Positions 1 to 8,674 of a stretch of 52,419 bases of DNA are shown in pieces; positions within the stretch are counted from its first letter, which is position 1; each line of letters begins with the position of its first letter. Under the pieces are notes generated by a model. That model saw only the letters and a list, made by a program, of their open reading frames with translations, was not told the DNA's origin and ran no database searches. Source of the stretch: an uncultured Candidatus Saccharibacteria bacterium (lineage in GTDB: Bacteria > Patescibacteriota > Saccharimonadia > Saccharimonadales > Saccharimonadaceae); the NCBI GenBank assembly GCA_948648655.1, contig CAPKVJ010000008.1:1-52419 (forward strand), given 5' to 3'. A program made the translations under genes and the position numbers.

Positions 1-54
1 CCAACGACCTTTTGGTTATGAGCCAAACGAGCTACCAGGCTGCTCTATCCCGCG
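1..54 (-). tRNA. tRNA-fMet (CAT), 3' end cut by window edge
   Basis: Read on the minus strand, the sequence begins CGCGGGATAGAGCAG, continues with a D-arm containing CCTGGTAGCTCG, and has the anticodon arm TTGGCTCATAACC with anticodon CAT. The unpaired C at position 1 and the anticodon-stem base composition are those of initiator tRNA. The T-arm begins (GGTCGTTGG) but the rest of the T-arm and the acceptor 3' strand lie beyond base 1. It is the initiator methionine tRNA, needed for translation start. A good promoter lies just upstream at 78-106. Confidence 0.9.
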
Positions 55-77
55 ATATCGCTAATAGCTCTTTCTGA

Positions 78-106
78 ATTATATAGCAACTCAACAAGAA
101 TTACAA
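78..106 (-). promoter_or_regulatory. Promoter of tRNA-fMet
   Basis: Minus-strand -10 TATAAT (78-83) is preceded by 17 bases and a -35-like TTGTAA (101-106). Transcription would start near base 71, about 17 bases before the tRNA. The spacing is ideal for a housekeeping sigma factor. Confidence 0.6.
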
Positions 107-114
107 GGACTTTT

Positions 115-1632
115 TTATGATTTTTGTAATTTATGAGGTGTTTTTTCTGAATTTAGATGAGCCCAGAGATAAAACAACGGTGGCAAAAGGTAAATATGGA
201 GCGCATTGGGTAAGCCAGAAAAGAACTGAAGCGTGATAAAATACGCTGCTAGGAGACCGACAAGTAGAGGTAGGATTGGGCTATGCCAGAATCCCGAACG
301 AGGCGAGAAAAGGACAAAAAGAGCTATTCCTAGCAAAATTACCCCGATAATACCGAGTTCGAGAAGGAGGCTGAAGACCTCGTTTTGGACGATTTCTTTG
401 GGTGATGCCACGTCGGCTGGGGCATAAGCGTGCATGGCAACACCGGCGGCTCCGAGACCGACGCCAAAAATAATTCGATAGGGTGATGCAATCCAAGTAT
501 GAAAGGCAGCTTCATTAAGACTCAAACGTACATTAGTTGATTCGACGACATAACCTTCAAATATGGCAGATTCGGTGTCTGGTGCTGGCGTAGCAATCGT
601 GGAGTCGGGAACTGTGGACTCTAATTCCGTCGTTTCCGTTTTATCAGAGGCAAGATCACGCAAGTCAATGCGGCCAAGTGAAAGCTGATGGATGGATTTG
701 GTAATACCAGAAAGAAATGTCTCATCAGTAGGGCCGACGGCCGAAAAAATACCTTGCGCCATGAGAGTACAGCCGAAAGTTAGAATAGGGATAATAACAA
801 GCAATCGCCATGAGGCTTGACGATAGAAAGTAAAAATAACGAGGATGATAATTGCAATAGCATAGGCATAAATAGCACCACGAGAAAAAGTAAGGAAGAG
901 AGTTGCCGAGAGAATAACAGCTAGTAGGGTAAGCAATCGAAATTCTCGCTTCCCCATTTTGGCGTGATGGAATGAGAGAAAATAAAGTGCCGCCAGCGTC
1001 GGAGCGAGAAGAAGGTTACCCATAAATTGCGGCTCGATGGCAAATCCAGAAGGATGCGGAAAGCCAAAAGAATGATAGGTACAGCCTATACAGAGAAGCG
1101 TATCAGAACGACTAGCACCAAAAAGGTCGAGGAGCGACTGCAACCAACAGATTATACAGATGATAAAACTGGAAGCAAAGAAAATAATGGCGAGACTATG
1201 CGTAAAAGATTTGGGTGGGTGAAGTAACGGTGTCAAATAAAGGATAGCGAATATTGATAAAAATAATAGCCAAATAATACCAGCGGTAAGGAGTGCACGG
1301 AGAGGGTTGGCGGACCAGAAAATAGAGAGAGTGGCAAAAAATGGAAAAAGTGAGGTAAGGAAGATTTTACGATCAGATATTCCGGGAAAATTAAAACCGA
1401 GTGCGGTGGATTTGTACTTTTTGGAGGGTAATTTTGGCTTGCGCCAATGCAAACTAATGAGGTTTAGAAAAGCGCAGATACTAAATACTACCAACCAGAT
1501 GAGCGGCAAAGAAAGTTCAAAATTCATGGAAGAATTTTGTCCGAGCTTGATAATAGGGTGGTAAGAAAAGAATAAGATAGCGGGCAAAATGCAAAGGAGG
1601 CCAAAGTATGTTTTGCGTAGGAAATTAGGCAT
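115..1632 (-). CDS. O-antigen ligase/polymerase family membrane protein (Wzy/WaaL-like)
   Basis: A 505-aa polytopic membrane protein with roughly ten or more hydrophobic segments. One long non-membrane loop (about residues 300-385) is followed by a motif typical of the Wzy_C family: GLGAAGVAMHAY, then QNEVFSLLLELGIIG. Members polymerise lipid-linked repeat units (Wzy) or ligate the finished polymer to an acceptor (WaaL); sequence alone does not separate these. It would act at the outer face of the cytoplasmic membrane. Its start overlaps the stop of the upstream GT4 gene by 8 bases, so both are probably one transcription unit with the sugar transferase before them. It is the last gene before the tRNA, and no clear terminator hairpin was seen between them. 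Confidence 0.8.
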   Translation of the reverse strand: MPNFLRKTYFGLLCILPAILFFSYHPIIKLGQNSSMNFELSLPLIWLVVFSICAFLNLISLHWRKPKLPSKKYKSTALGFNFPGISDRKIFLTSLFPFFATLSIFWSANPLRALLTAGIIWLLFLSIFAILYLTPLLHPPKSFTHSLAIIFFASSFIICIICWLQSLLDLFGASRSDTLLCIGCTYHSFGFPHPSGFAIEPQFMGNLLLAPTLAALYFLSFHHAKMGKREFRLLTLLAVILSATLFLTFSRGAIYAYAIAIIILVIFTFYRQASWRLLVIIPILTFGCTLMAQGIFSAVGPTDETFLSGITKSIHQLSLGRIDLRDLASDKTETTELESTVPDSTIATPAPDTESAIFEGYVVESTNVRLSLNEAAFHTWIASPYRIIFGVGLGAAGVAMHAYAPADVASPKEIVQNEVFSLLLELGIIGVILLGIALFVLFSPRSGFWHSPILPLLVGLLAAYFITLQFFSGLPNALHIYLLPPLFYLWAHLNSEKTPHKLQKS

Positions 1633-2743
1633 TTAGCAATTCCTTAACGAGACGCTTGATCTTGGTCTGGAAGTGATTAGGGGCGAACTTTTGCGCAGAA
1701 GCGGTAACCTCTGGTCGTTTGTAATCTTTGGGACGGAATTTTTTAAGTGCGGTGGCTAATGAAGAGGCGGTTTGCTCGGGGAAAAACATGCCATTCTTCT
1801 CTGGAATGACAAAATCGCGACTACCACCCTCGTCATAAGCGATAACTGGGCATCCGGCAGCAAGAGCTTCGACGGCGGCAATCCCAAATGGCTCGACGCT
1901 GGGAAAAATATAAGCGTTAGCGGCTTGCAAATATTTTGATAGTTCTTCTGCACCCAGCCAAGAAATGAACGTAACTAAATCAGACCCGGCGGCAAGTTTT
2001 TCTAAATTGGTATGCTCTGGGCCATCGCCGATAACTAATAAGGGCTTCTTGGCCTTTATACAGGCGGCAATGGCAAGGTCGACTCGTTTCCAAGTTACCT
2101 GTCGGCAAGAGATTACGAAATAGGGATCGCTTGTTTCCCTAGTAGGAGTTTTTGTGGTTTTTTTGGGCATGAATTTGGCTACATCGACAGCTGGATAAAC
2201 TATCTGTGCGTCGCGATGATAATATTTTTTAATCTGTTTGGCAGCATAGCTAGAAATCGTGACGAATTGATCTGGACGCTGGGCGGCACGATAATCAAGT
2301 CGGCGTAGGGGCTTGACGAGAAGCTTGAAAAAGAAGCGCACGAACGGGTCGAGGATGCCAAAACCAGGATTCTTAATGTATTTATCGTACATTTGCCAAT
2401 AATATTGCGTCGGAACATGGCAATAACAGAGGTGTTTACGGGCTTTGACACTCTTGGCTTCAGCACCGGTAACGGAAATTACGAGATCATACTCGGTCAA
2501 ATCTAGGTGAGAAAAATAAAGTTGTCGCAAGGGACCGAGTATGCGACGGAAACTAGCTGGGAGAAATTGCAGCCAACCAGTCTTTACGGTAGCATCTTGA
2601 AACCAGGTGATTTTTTTGGGGCGATATTGAGAGGTGTAAATTGGTGCATTGGGATACATGCGATGCAGCTCAAGGAGGACTTTTTCGGCACCACCAGGCG
2701 TGGTTAACCAATCACAGACGAGAGCGATATGTCTTCCAGCCAT
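1625..2743 (-). CDS. Glycosyltransferase family 4 (WbaZ/mannosyltransferase-like)
   Basis: A 372-aa GT-B fold glycosyltransferase. The N-terminal half has the acceptor-side signature DWLTTPGGAEKVL (residues 11-23). The C-terminal half has the GT4 core: VISCRQVTWKRVDLAI, then the nucleotide-sugar binding segment with PSVEPFGIAAVEALAAGCPV, the E-x7-E motif of retaining GT4 enzymes. It should move one sugar from a nucleotide donor to the growing lipid-linked repeat unit in the cytoplasm. The sugar is not predictable; the closest remembered relatives are WbaZ-type mannosyltransferases. Its start codon shares a base with the stop of the upstream sugar transferase. Confidence 0.85.
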   Translation of the reverse strand: MAGRHIALVCDWLTTPGGAEKVLLELHRMYPNAPIYTSQYRPKKITWFQDATVKTGWLQFLPASFRRILGPLRQLYFSHLDLTEYDLVISVTGAEAKSVKARKHLCYCHVPTQYYWQMYDKYIKNPGFGILDPFVRFFFKLLVKPLRRLDYRAAQRPDQFVTISSYAAKQIKKYYHRDAQIVYPAVDVAKFMPKKTTKTPTRETSDPYFVISCRQVTWKRVDLAIAACIKAKKPLLVIGDGPEHTNLEKLAAGSDLVTFISWLGAEELSKYLQAANAYIFPSVEPFGIAAVEALAAGCPVIAYDEGGSRDFVIPEKNGMFFPEQTASSLATALKKFRPKDYKRPEVTASAQKFAPNHFQTKIKRLVKELLNA

Positions 2744-4167
2744 TATTTGGCACCTCTACGGAATAATACGGCGGCGATAGTGCGAAACATAATACGAAAA
2801 TCCAAAGCGAGTGACCAATTCTGGATGTAGTAGATATCAAGCGCACGACGTTCTTCAAAGGAAATATCACGGCGACCAGAGACTTGAGCTAGACCAGTGA
2901 GACCGGATTTAACTGATAGGAGCATAGAACGATCGCCATAATGGCGAAGTTCACCTGGTACGAGAGCTCGGGGCCCAACAAGCGAAATATCACCTCTCAC
3001 GACATTGAAAAGTTGCGGCAGTTCATCGAGTGAAGTGGCACGGAGAAAGTGGCCGAGTCTGGTAATGCGCGGATCGTTTTCGATTTTGTCGCCGTTTTTG
3101 CGATATTTTTTGATGAGATTTGGCTTGCCCATTTTGATGAAAGCATCTTCGGGAGACATACCACTGTATTCGGGTTTCATCGAACGGAATTTATAAATCT
3201 TAACACGCTGATTATAGCGGGAAAGGCGGGTGTCAGCATAAATTGCGGGAGCTTTGGGGTCGGTGATTTTTTGTGCAATCCAGATAATCATCATAGGGAT
3301 TGCGGCAAGAATTAAGCCAATAGACCCAATAACGATATCACAGAGACGCTTGGCGAATTTCGCACCACCTACAAGTGGCGTGATGCGAACTAGAATCGCA
3401 GGAGTGTCGCCAATGAGCTCTAATTCTCCCATTTGCGACGTGAGCATGTCGGATGATGGGACAAAATAATATGAAAGATGACGATTAATCGCTTGCCGAT
3501 AAACGTAATCGGTATTGCGGTCGTCAGTTTGGAAGATAACGTCAGGCTTGGAACGTCGCAGAGCTTCCTTGAGAGATGAATACTGGCGACGACGAAGGTC
3601 TTTGGGGATATATTTTGCGCTCGCCACGACACCAACGAGAGAAAATCCGCATTCGGGGTAAGCGGAAATATAATTGGTGAGATATTCTGTGTTTTTGGTG
3701 CTGCCAACAATAATTGCTCGGAGTGTAGCCTTGCGACTTTTGAGAATCTGTGAACGTATTAGGCGAATAAGACCACGAAAAATACAGAGTGATACAAAGC
3801 AAGTGACAATAGAATAAAGTGCCATGACGCGTACTGGAAAGAGGTCAACGTTAAAGAAATAATCGTAACTAATAATTGCCATGACGCCAACGATGGAGGC
3901 AAGAAAAAGACGGCCGATTTCGGACCATCGACCGTGATTTAAGAAAATAGTTTTTTTATATAGACCGAAAGCTGCAAGCACGACGATGTAAATCGGTAAA
4001 AGTAGAAGGATTGAAAAAACAAATTGGGTCGGTTCGGACTCAAAGTAAAATGGACGCTGGTCAAGATGAGTGCGCATCAGATAAGCAACTAGGAATGACA
4101 ACAAAATTGAACAGGCATCACCAAAAACCAGAAAAACGTGAAAAATCAGACCAGGATCCTTTTTCAT
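2743..4167 (-). CDS. Polyprenyl-phosphate glycosylphosphotransferase (initiating sugar transferase)
   Basis: About 474 aa from the preferred start. Four or five N-terminal membrane segments and a CoA-binding-like middle (RAIIVGSTKNTEYL) precede a C-terminal bacterial sugar transferase domain (PF02397 type) with its landmarks: KRLCDIVIGSIGL, KFRSM, DELPQLFNVVRGDISLVGPR, and SGLTGLAQVSGR. These enzymes transfer a sugar-1-phosphate onto undecaprenyl phosphate and so start repeat-unit synthesis. The frame is open 45 codons further upstream (to 4302). I prefer ATG at 4167, because an extended -10 box ends 6 bases before it and the extra residues would overlap galE. Likely first gene of a three-gene unit with the GT4 and Wzy/WaaL-like genes. 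Confidence 0.88.
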   Translation of the reverse strand: MKKDPGLIFHVFLVFGDACSILLSFLVAYLMRTHLDQRPFYFESEPTQFVFSILLLLPIYIVVLAAFGLYKKTIFLNHGRWSEIGRLFLASIVGVMAIISYDYFFNVDLFPVRVMALYSIVTCFVSLCIFRGLIRLIRSQILKSRKATLRAIIVGSTKNTEYLTNYISAYPECGFSLVGVVASAKYIPKDLRRRQYSSLKEALRRSKPDVIFQTDDRNTDYVYRQAINRHLSYYFVPSSDMLTSQMGELELIGDTPAILVRITPLVGGAKFAKRLCDIVIGSIGLILAAIPMMIIWIAQKITDPKAPAIYADTRLSRYNQRVKIYKFRSMKPEYSGMSPEDAFIKMGKPNLIKKYRKNGDKIENDPRITRLGHFLRATSLDELPQLFNVVRGDISLVGPRALVPGELRHYGDRSMLLSVKSGLTGLAQVSGRRDISFEERRALDIYYIQNWSLALDFRIMFRTIAAVLFRRGAK

Positions 4168-4173
4168 ATATAT

Positions 4174-4182
4174 ATTATAACA
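4174..4182 (-). promoter_or_regulatory. Extended -10 promoter, leaderless start of the sugar transferase
   Basis: Minus-strand TGTTATAAT is followed by six bases (ATATAT) and then the ATG at 4167. A transcript starting 6-7 bases after the -10 would begin at the A of ATG, so no ribosome binding site is possible. Confidence 0.6.
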
Positions 4183-4217
4183 TACAAGTGGCTGGGGTGG
4201 CAAAAACGGTCCAAACA

Positions 4218-4226
4218 TGATAGAAT
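4218..4226 (+). promoter_or_regulatory. Extended -10 promoter of galE
   Basis: TGATAGAAT gives a predicted start near 4233, a short leader, and a weak GTGGAG ribosome site before the ATG at 4251. It diverges from the sugar-transferase promoter 40 bases away, so the two units share one regulatory gap. Confidence 0.45.
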
Positions 4227-4250
4227 AGGATGAAATAAGTGGAGTAGAAT

Positions 4251-5264
4251 ATGGCAAAAGAGAAAATTTTATTGACTGGTGGGACAGGCTATATTGGGTC
4301 ACATACAGCGGTTGAATTGATTCAGGCGGGATATGATGTTGAAATTTTAGATAATTTGTATAATAGTAAAGCTTCAGTATTAGATCAAATTGAAGCGATC
4401 ACTGGGGTGAAGCCGAAGTTTTATGATGTTGATCTGCGTGATGCCGAAATGTTGGATGAGGTTTTTGCGAAAAATGATTTTTCGACGGTAATTCACTTTG
4501 CAGGATTGAAGGCAGTAGGCGAGAGTGTAGAAAAACCTTTGACTTATTATGAAAATAATATTGGTGGCACGATAAATTTGCTTGAGTGCATGGAAGCTCA
4601 TAGCGTAAACCGCATTATTTTTTCATCTTCAGCAACAGTATATGGCGATCAGACATCGCCGCTGGATGAGACGATGTCGACTGGAAATGGAATTACTAAT
4701 CCTTATGGTCGGACGAAATTTATGATTGAAGAAATCCTCAAGGATGTTTGCGTGGCTAATCCGAAGTTTTCGGCGACAATCTTGAGATATTTCAATCCTG
4801 TTGGGGCACACCCGTCTGGTTTAATCGGGGAGGACCCAAATGGGCGACCAAATAATTTGATGCCGATTATTATGAGGGTAGCACAAGGTAAAATTCCGGA
4901 ATTGTCAATTTATGGGAATGATTATAACACTCCAGATGGGACTTGCAGGCGAGATTATATCCATGTGGTGGATCTGGCAAAAGGACATGTTGCCGCGCTA
5001 AAACATATGGATGGCGATGCAAAAGTACAAGTTTATAATTTAGGAACTGGTAAGCCCACGTCAGTACTTGAGATGGTAAAAGCGTTTTCGAAGGCTTCTG
5101 GTAAACCATTGCCACATAAGATTGTCGGCCGAAGAGCTGGTGACCTTGCGGAAATTTATACTAATCCGAAAAAAGCGGAGACAGAGCTAGAATGGCGAGC
5201 GGAGCTGGGCATTGAGGATATGATGAATGATACGTTGAGGTATTTGGAACATCAGAATGACTAA
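4251..5264 (+). CDS. galE: UDP-glucose 4-epimerase
   Basis: A 337-aa extended short-chain dehydrogenase of normal GalE length. It shows the NAD-binding TGGTGYIGSHT (residues 9-19), the SSSATVYG segment (125-132) with the catalytic Ser/Thr, and the YxxxK pair Tyr152/Lys156 in NPYGRTK. LRYFNPVGAHPSG and GRRAGDL are also GalE hallmarks. It interconverts UDP-glucose and UDP-galactose in the cytoplasm. The UDP-galactose would feed Glf (11078-12199), which makes UDP-galactofuranose. It overlaps the next gene by 8 bases; the pair forms a small plus-strand island in a minus-strand locus. Confidence 0.95.
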   Translation: MAKEKILLTGGTGYIGSHTAVELIQAGYDVEILDNLYNSKASVLDQIEAITGVKPKFYDVDLRDAEMLDEVFAKNDFSTVIHFAGLKAVGESVEKPLTYYENNIGGTINLLECMEAHSVNRIIFSSSATVYGDQTSPLDETMSTGNGITNPYGRTKFMIEEILKDVCVANPKFSATILRYFNPVGAHPSGLIGEDPNGRPNNLMPIIMRVAQGKIPELSIYGNDYNTPDGTCRRDYIHVVDLAKGHVAALKHMDGDAKVQVYNLGTGKPTSVLEMVKAFSKASGKPLPHKIVGRRAGDLAEIYTNPKKAETELEWRAELGIEDMMNDTLRYLEHQND

Positions 5265-6108
5265 AAGTAAACCGTTAGTTTCAGTTATTATTCCGGTCTG
5301 GAACACTGGCAAGAGCGTAAAGAGCCTGTTGCAGGAGCTATTTGACCAGATTTATCGTAATCTTGAGATTATTGCAATTGATGATGGGTCAAGCGATGAT
5401 TCCCTGCAGATATTGCAAAGTTTGGCAAAAGTTGATTCACGGTTAAAGGTCATTCATCAAAAAAACGCCGGAGTAAGTGTAGCGCGCAATGCGGGGATTG
5501 ATGTGGCGCAGGGTAAATATATCACCTTTATTGATTCGGACGATAACATAGCGGCGAACTTCGTTGAGGTACTAGTGGGGGCGATGGAGGAAAATCCGGC
5601 GGCAGTGCTTGCTTTGACCGGAAAAAGATATAACAAACTTCATGAAGGAAAGATAGTCGATGATTATGTGGCGAAGCGACGTCCAAGACGCAGAGGGGAG
5701 AAATTATCACATTATGTGATTTATCTAATGATTCTGGATGGGCGAATGTATAGTATGACGAGTAGAATCTTTTTGAATGATACTATCCAAAAATATCACA
5801 TACGTCTCGAAAAAGGTCGGGATTTTGCCGAAGATACGAAGTTCACGATTGATTATCTCATGGCAAAAGATGGTGAAATCATCTTCATTCCTCAATCGTT
5901 TTATATTTATAATTTTGGTACCGAGACGAGTATTGTACAGAAGTCGTCGCTGGACTGGAATAATTGGGAACAAAGTTATAAAGATCTAGAGGAGTGGGCG
6001 CGGAGTGAGGGCGGTGGAAAAATTAGCTTGAGTACACGCGTGCTGCTAGGGTTAGTACGATTACGATGGCATGTATCGCACTATAAAGCTAAAAAACGTG
6101 CGCGTTAG
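5257..6108 (+). CDS. Glycosyltransferase family 2
   Basis: A 283-aa GT-A enzyme. SVIIPVWNTGKSVKSLLQE opens the nucleotide-binding fold, IAIDDGSSDDS and NAGVSVARNAGIDVAQGKY follow, and FIDSDD supplies the DxD metal-binding motif near residue 95. It adds a sugar from an NDP donor to the glycan in the cytoplasm; donor and acceptor are unknown. The C-terminus is basic (HYKAKKRAR), consistent with peripheral membrane contact. Its stop overlaps the stop of the converging Wzt-like gene by 4 bases. Confidence 0.88.
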   Translation: MTKSKPLVSVIIPVWNTGKSVKSLLQELFDQIYRNLEIIAIDDGSSDDSLQILQSLAKVDSRLKVIHQKNAGVSVARNAGIDVAQGKYITFIDSDDNIAANFVEVLVGAMEENPAAVLALTGKRYNKLHEGKIVDDYVAKRRPRRRGEKLSHYVIYLMILDGRMYSMTSRIFLNDTIQKYHIRLEKGRDFAEDTKFTIDYLMAKDGEIIFIPQSFYIYNFGTETSIVQKSSLDWNNWEQSYKDLEEWARSEGGGKISLSTRVLLGLVRLRWHVSHYKAKKRAR

Positions 6109-6893
6109 CTCCAGAGCTGTTCATAAGCACTTGCGACTTTTTCTGGGCTACCTTCGCAGGCGATCTTGCCTTTTTCGATCATGATGGCTCGGTCGCAGAA
6201 TTTCTTAACGTTTGCCATTGAGTGTGTCACCAGGATAACTGTTTGCTTGCCATGTAAAGAATCGAAGTAGTCGTTGCATTTTTTCTGAAATTCAGCGTCG
6301 CCAACTGCTAAAACTTCGTCAAGAATGAGAATGTCTCCCTTCGCGCGAATAGCGATCGAGAAAGCAAGACGGACTTGCATGCCAGAGGAATAGTTTTTGA
6401 GTTTTTGGTCCATAAAATCACCGAGCTCGGCAAATTTTACAATATCGTCATACATTGCGTCAATTTCAGCATTACTAAACCCTAGAATTGCACCGTTCAG
6501 ATAAACATTTTCACGGCCAGAAAGTTCCATATTAAACCCGACGCCTAGCTCAATAAATGGGATTAAGCTACCATTCACGATAATTTCGCCCGCACTGGGA
6601 TAGTAAATCCCAGCAAGTAGCTTGAGGAGGGTGGATTTGCCAGAGCCATTACGACCGACAATGCCGACGAACTCGCCTTTTTTGATTTCAAGGTCTATAT
6701 TATCGAGGACCTGCTGATCTCGATAGCCCTTAATGCCGCGTAACCGATTGAATAATGCCTGCTTAAGACCCCAAGAACGTTCGGTCGGAAGACGAAAGCT
6801 CTTGGAAAGTCCATGCGCGCTAATCGCTATTTCGTTATTATCGTCATGCGCTTCAACACGCGTACCAATTGTACGTTGATTTGATTTTGACAT
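6105..6893 (-). CDS. Polysaccharide ABC exporter, ATP-binding subunit (Wzt/TagH-like)
   Basis: 262 aa. Walker A is GRNGSGKS (residues 80-87), the ABC signature is YSSGMQVRLAFS, and Walker B with the catalytic Glu is ILILDEVLAVGD. The H-loop follows in LVTHS. The segment before the core (about 25-60) matches the polysaccharide exporter subfamily. There is no C-terminal carbohydrate-binding Wzt_C domain, so it resembles the short TagH/RfbE form that does not read a terminal glycan mark. With the upstream permease, whose gene abuts it directly, it would flip a lipid-linked polymer across the membrane. Confidence 0.92.
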   Translation of the reverse strand: MSKSNQRTIGTRVEAHDDNNEIAISAHGLSKSFRLPTERSWGLKQALFNRLRGIKGYRDQQVLDNIDLEIKKGEFVGIVGRNGSGKSTLLKLLAGIYYPSAGEIIVNGSLIPFIELGVGFNMELSGRENVYLNGAILGFSNAEIDAMYDDIVKFAELGDFMDQKLKNYSSGMQVRLAFSIAIRAKGDILILDEVLAVGDAEFQKKCNDYFDSLHGKQTVILVTHSMANVKKFCDRAIMIEKGKIACEGSPEKVASAYEQLWS

Positions 6894-7703
6894 TTAGATT
6901 TCCTCCGCAAAGAAACGTGAACGCTTCCGGAACACTAGAGCTCCGATAACAAAGATGATAAATACTAGTCCAATTGCAAAAAGTTCGGCCCAGCCGTTCA
7001 TAAAGCTGATAGTGGTTGTAGTTGCTGGGGTAATTAGGCTCCAGCGGATATCCTGTACTACTTGCGCAATCGGATTGAGCAGGATTATTTTTGCTGCCCA
7101 GACGCTAGTTTCGGCGACCATAGTAATGGGATAGATAATTGGTACTGCATAAAAGAGTGCTTGGATAATGACATCCCAGATAGAACCGATATCGCGATAT
7201 TTGACGTTGATCGAGCCAAGCAAGAAGGCAATTCCTAGTGCCAATAGATAAAGCTCAGCGACCAAAGGCACGACTAGTAGCCAAGTCCAACTCGGAGTCA
7301 CGCCATTGATAAGTGCAAAAATTACGATAACAACAAGATTAATCAGAAGGTTGATGACAGCGGTTAGGGTCGTCGATACCGTTACGATATATTTGGGGAA
7401 ACTAATCTTGCGAATTAGATCTCCGCGCCCGACCATAGCTTGAATTCCCTGCTGGCTACACTCGGTGAAAAAGCTCCAAAGTACAGTACCGGTTAAAAGA
7501 TAGACGGGGTAATGCGGAATGTCACCACCAAAGCGAAGTAATTTCGCAAAAACTATATAGAGGATTGCGAACATCATCAATGGGCGTAGCAATGCCCATA
7601 AGTAGCCCAATACAGAACCTTGATAGCGCAGCTTGAAATCGGTTTTTGTCAGCTCCTTTAGCAACACTAGATTGCGTTTATCCCAAACTCGAGGTATTTT
7701 CAT
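6894..7703 (-). CDS. Polysaccharide ABC exporter, permease subunit (Wzm/TagG-like, ABC2 type)
   Basis: 269 aa with about six membrane segments. The N-terminal LVLLKELTKTDFKLRYQGS followed by LGYLWALLRPL is a hallmark of the ABC2 polysaccharide/teichoic acid exporter family. It pairs with the adjacent ATPase. The start is ATG at 7703, placed 7 bases after an extended -10 box (TGGTATAAT, minus strand, 7711-7719). The exporter therefore seems to be its own leaderless two-gene unit. Confidence 0.9.
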   Translation of the reverse strand: MKIPRVWDKRNLVLLKELTKTDFKLRYQGSVLGYLWALLRPLMMFAILYIVFAKLLRFGGDIPHYPVYLLTGTVLWSFFTECSQQGIQAMVGRGDLIRKISFPKYIVTVSTTLTAVINLLINLVVIVIFALINGVTPSWTWLLVVPLVAELYLLALGIAFLLGSINVKYRDIGSIWDVIIQALFYAVPIIYPITMVAETSVWAAKIILLNPIAQVVQDIRWSLITPATTTTISFMNGWAELFAIGLVFIIFVIGALVFRKRSRFFAEEI

Positions 7704-7710
7704 AAGGTAT

Positions 7711-7719
7711 ATTATACCA
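7711..7719 (-). promoter_or_regulatory. Extended -10 promoter, leaderless start of the Wzm-like gene
   Basis: Minus-strand TGGTATAAT, then seven bases (ATACCTT), then ATG at 7703. There is no room for a ribosome binding site. Confidence 0.6.
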
Positions 7720-7723
7720 TAGA

Positions 7724-8674
7724 TTAGTGACGATAGATTTGATAGAACAAACGCGGAAAATGTTTCAGAATTAGGGCACGAGGTAATGCTTTGATACTAG
7801 CGGGATGAATATACTGCAGCATGCCAGCCTTTTTTGCAGCTTGATAAGTGTGTAAAAAGTCATCATATTTGAGTGCGGTAGCACTGGTCAAGAATGACAC
7901 GACAAGATAATGTAATATTGACTCGGTATGTGGGATAGCAGCAATTTTGGGTAGTGTTTCATGGTATTGACGCAGAATATCGCCAGCACGCCGAGAAACC
8001 TTTGTATTATCATGCATAATACTTCCCTCGCGTTGGCGGTAATTGTAACAAATGTCTGATATTGCTTTTACCTTGTGGGCGCATGCGATGATCAAGGGCG
8101 TAAGACCTAAATCTTCGGCAATACAACCTTCTGCATATTGGAATCCATTGTCAACAAAAAACTCTCGACGATAAGCATATAGCCAGGCATTTTCGGTGTA
8201 GTGATAGCGTGCTAGCTTCGCAAATGCTTCCACCCCAGTAAGAGTGGCAAAGCCGGATTCTGGATATTTTACTTCCCTGCCGTCGGAAAAAACTTCTTGT
8301 GCTTGGTAACGCAAAACGTCCAGACCTGGCTCTAGTGCCTTTTGAACAGCCTGCAAAGCACCTTCTTCGAAATAGTCGTCGCCGTCGAGGAATATAAGAT
8401 ATTTTCCGTTTGCAGCTTTAATTCCGGTATTACGAGCCGCAGAGAGCCCGCTATTAGGCTGGTGAATGACATGAATTCGGTTGTTGGTCCTATCCCCAGC
8501 AACCGAATCACAAATTTCGCCAGTACGGTCGGTAGAACCATCATCAACGAGGATGAGTTCAAAGTCTTGGAAACTCTGCGCGAGAACACTGTCGATGCAC
8601 TGCGGTAGGTAGTCCTCTACGTTGTAGGCTGGTACTATTACTGAAAAAAGCGATTTATTCTCTTGTGGCACGTT
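7724..8674 (-). CDS. Glycosyltransferase family 2
   Basis: A GT-A enzyme of about 316 aa: SVIVPAYNVEDYLPQCIDS, LILVDDGSTDRTGEICD, NSGLSAARNTGIKAANGKY and the DxD-type FLDGDD. The frame is open upstream to 8743. I prefer GTG at 8674 (giving MPQENKSLF), since AAGAGG sits 6 bases before it and the conserved domain begins right after. ATG at 8707 has no visible ribosome site. It overlaps the flippase gene by about 20 bases and is probably the last gene of the long minus-strand glycan unit. The sugar specificity cannot be told. Confidence 0.87.
   Translation of the reverse strand, partial: NVPQENKSLFSVIVPAYNVEDYLPQCIDSVLAQSFQDFELILVDDGSTDRTGEICDSVAGDRTNNRIHVIHQPNSGLSAARNTGIKAANGKYLIFLDGDDYFEEGALQAVQKALEPGLDVLRYQAQEVFSDGREVKYPESGFATLTGVEAFAKLARYHYTENAWLYAYRREFFVDNGFQYAEGCIAEDLGLTPLIIACAHKVKAISDICYNYRQREGSIMHDNTKVSRRAGDILRQYHETLPKIAAIPHTESILHYLVVSFLTSATALKYDDFLHTYQAAKKAGMLQYIHPASIKALPRALILKHFPRLFYQIYRH

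Noticed and set aside
4168..4302. N-terminal extension of the sugar transferase to 4302
   Set aside because: The extra 45 residues are non-family, overlap galE and its promoter, and the -10 box fits the internal ATG.
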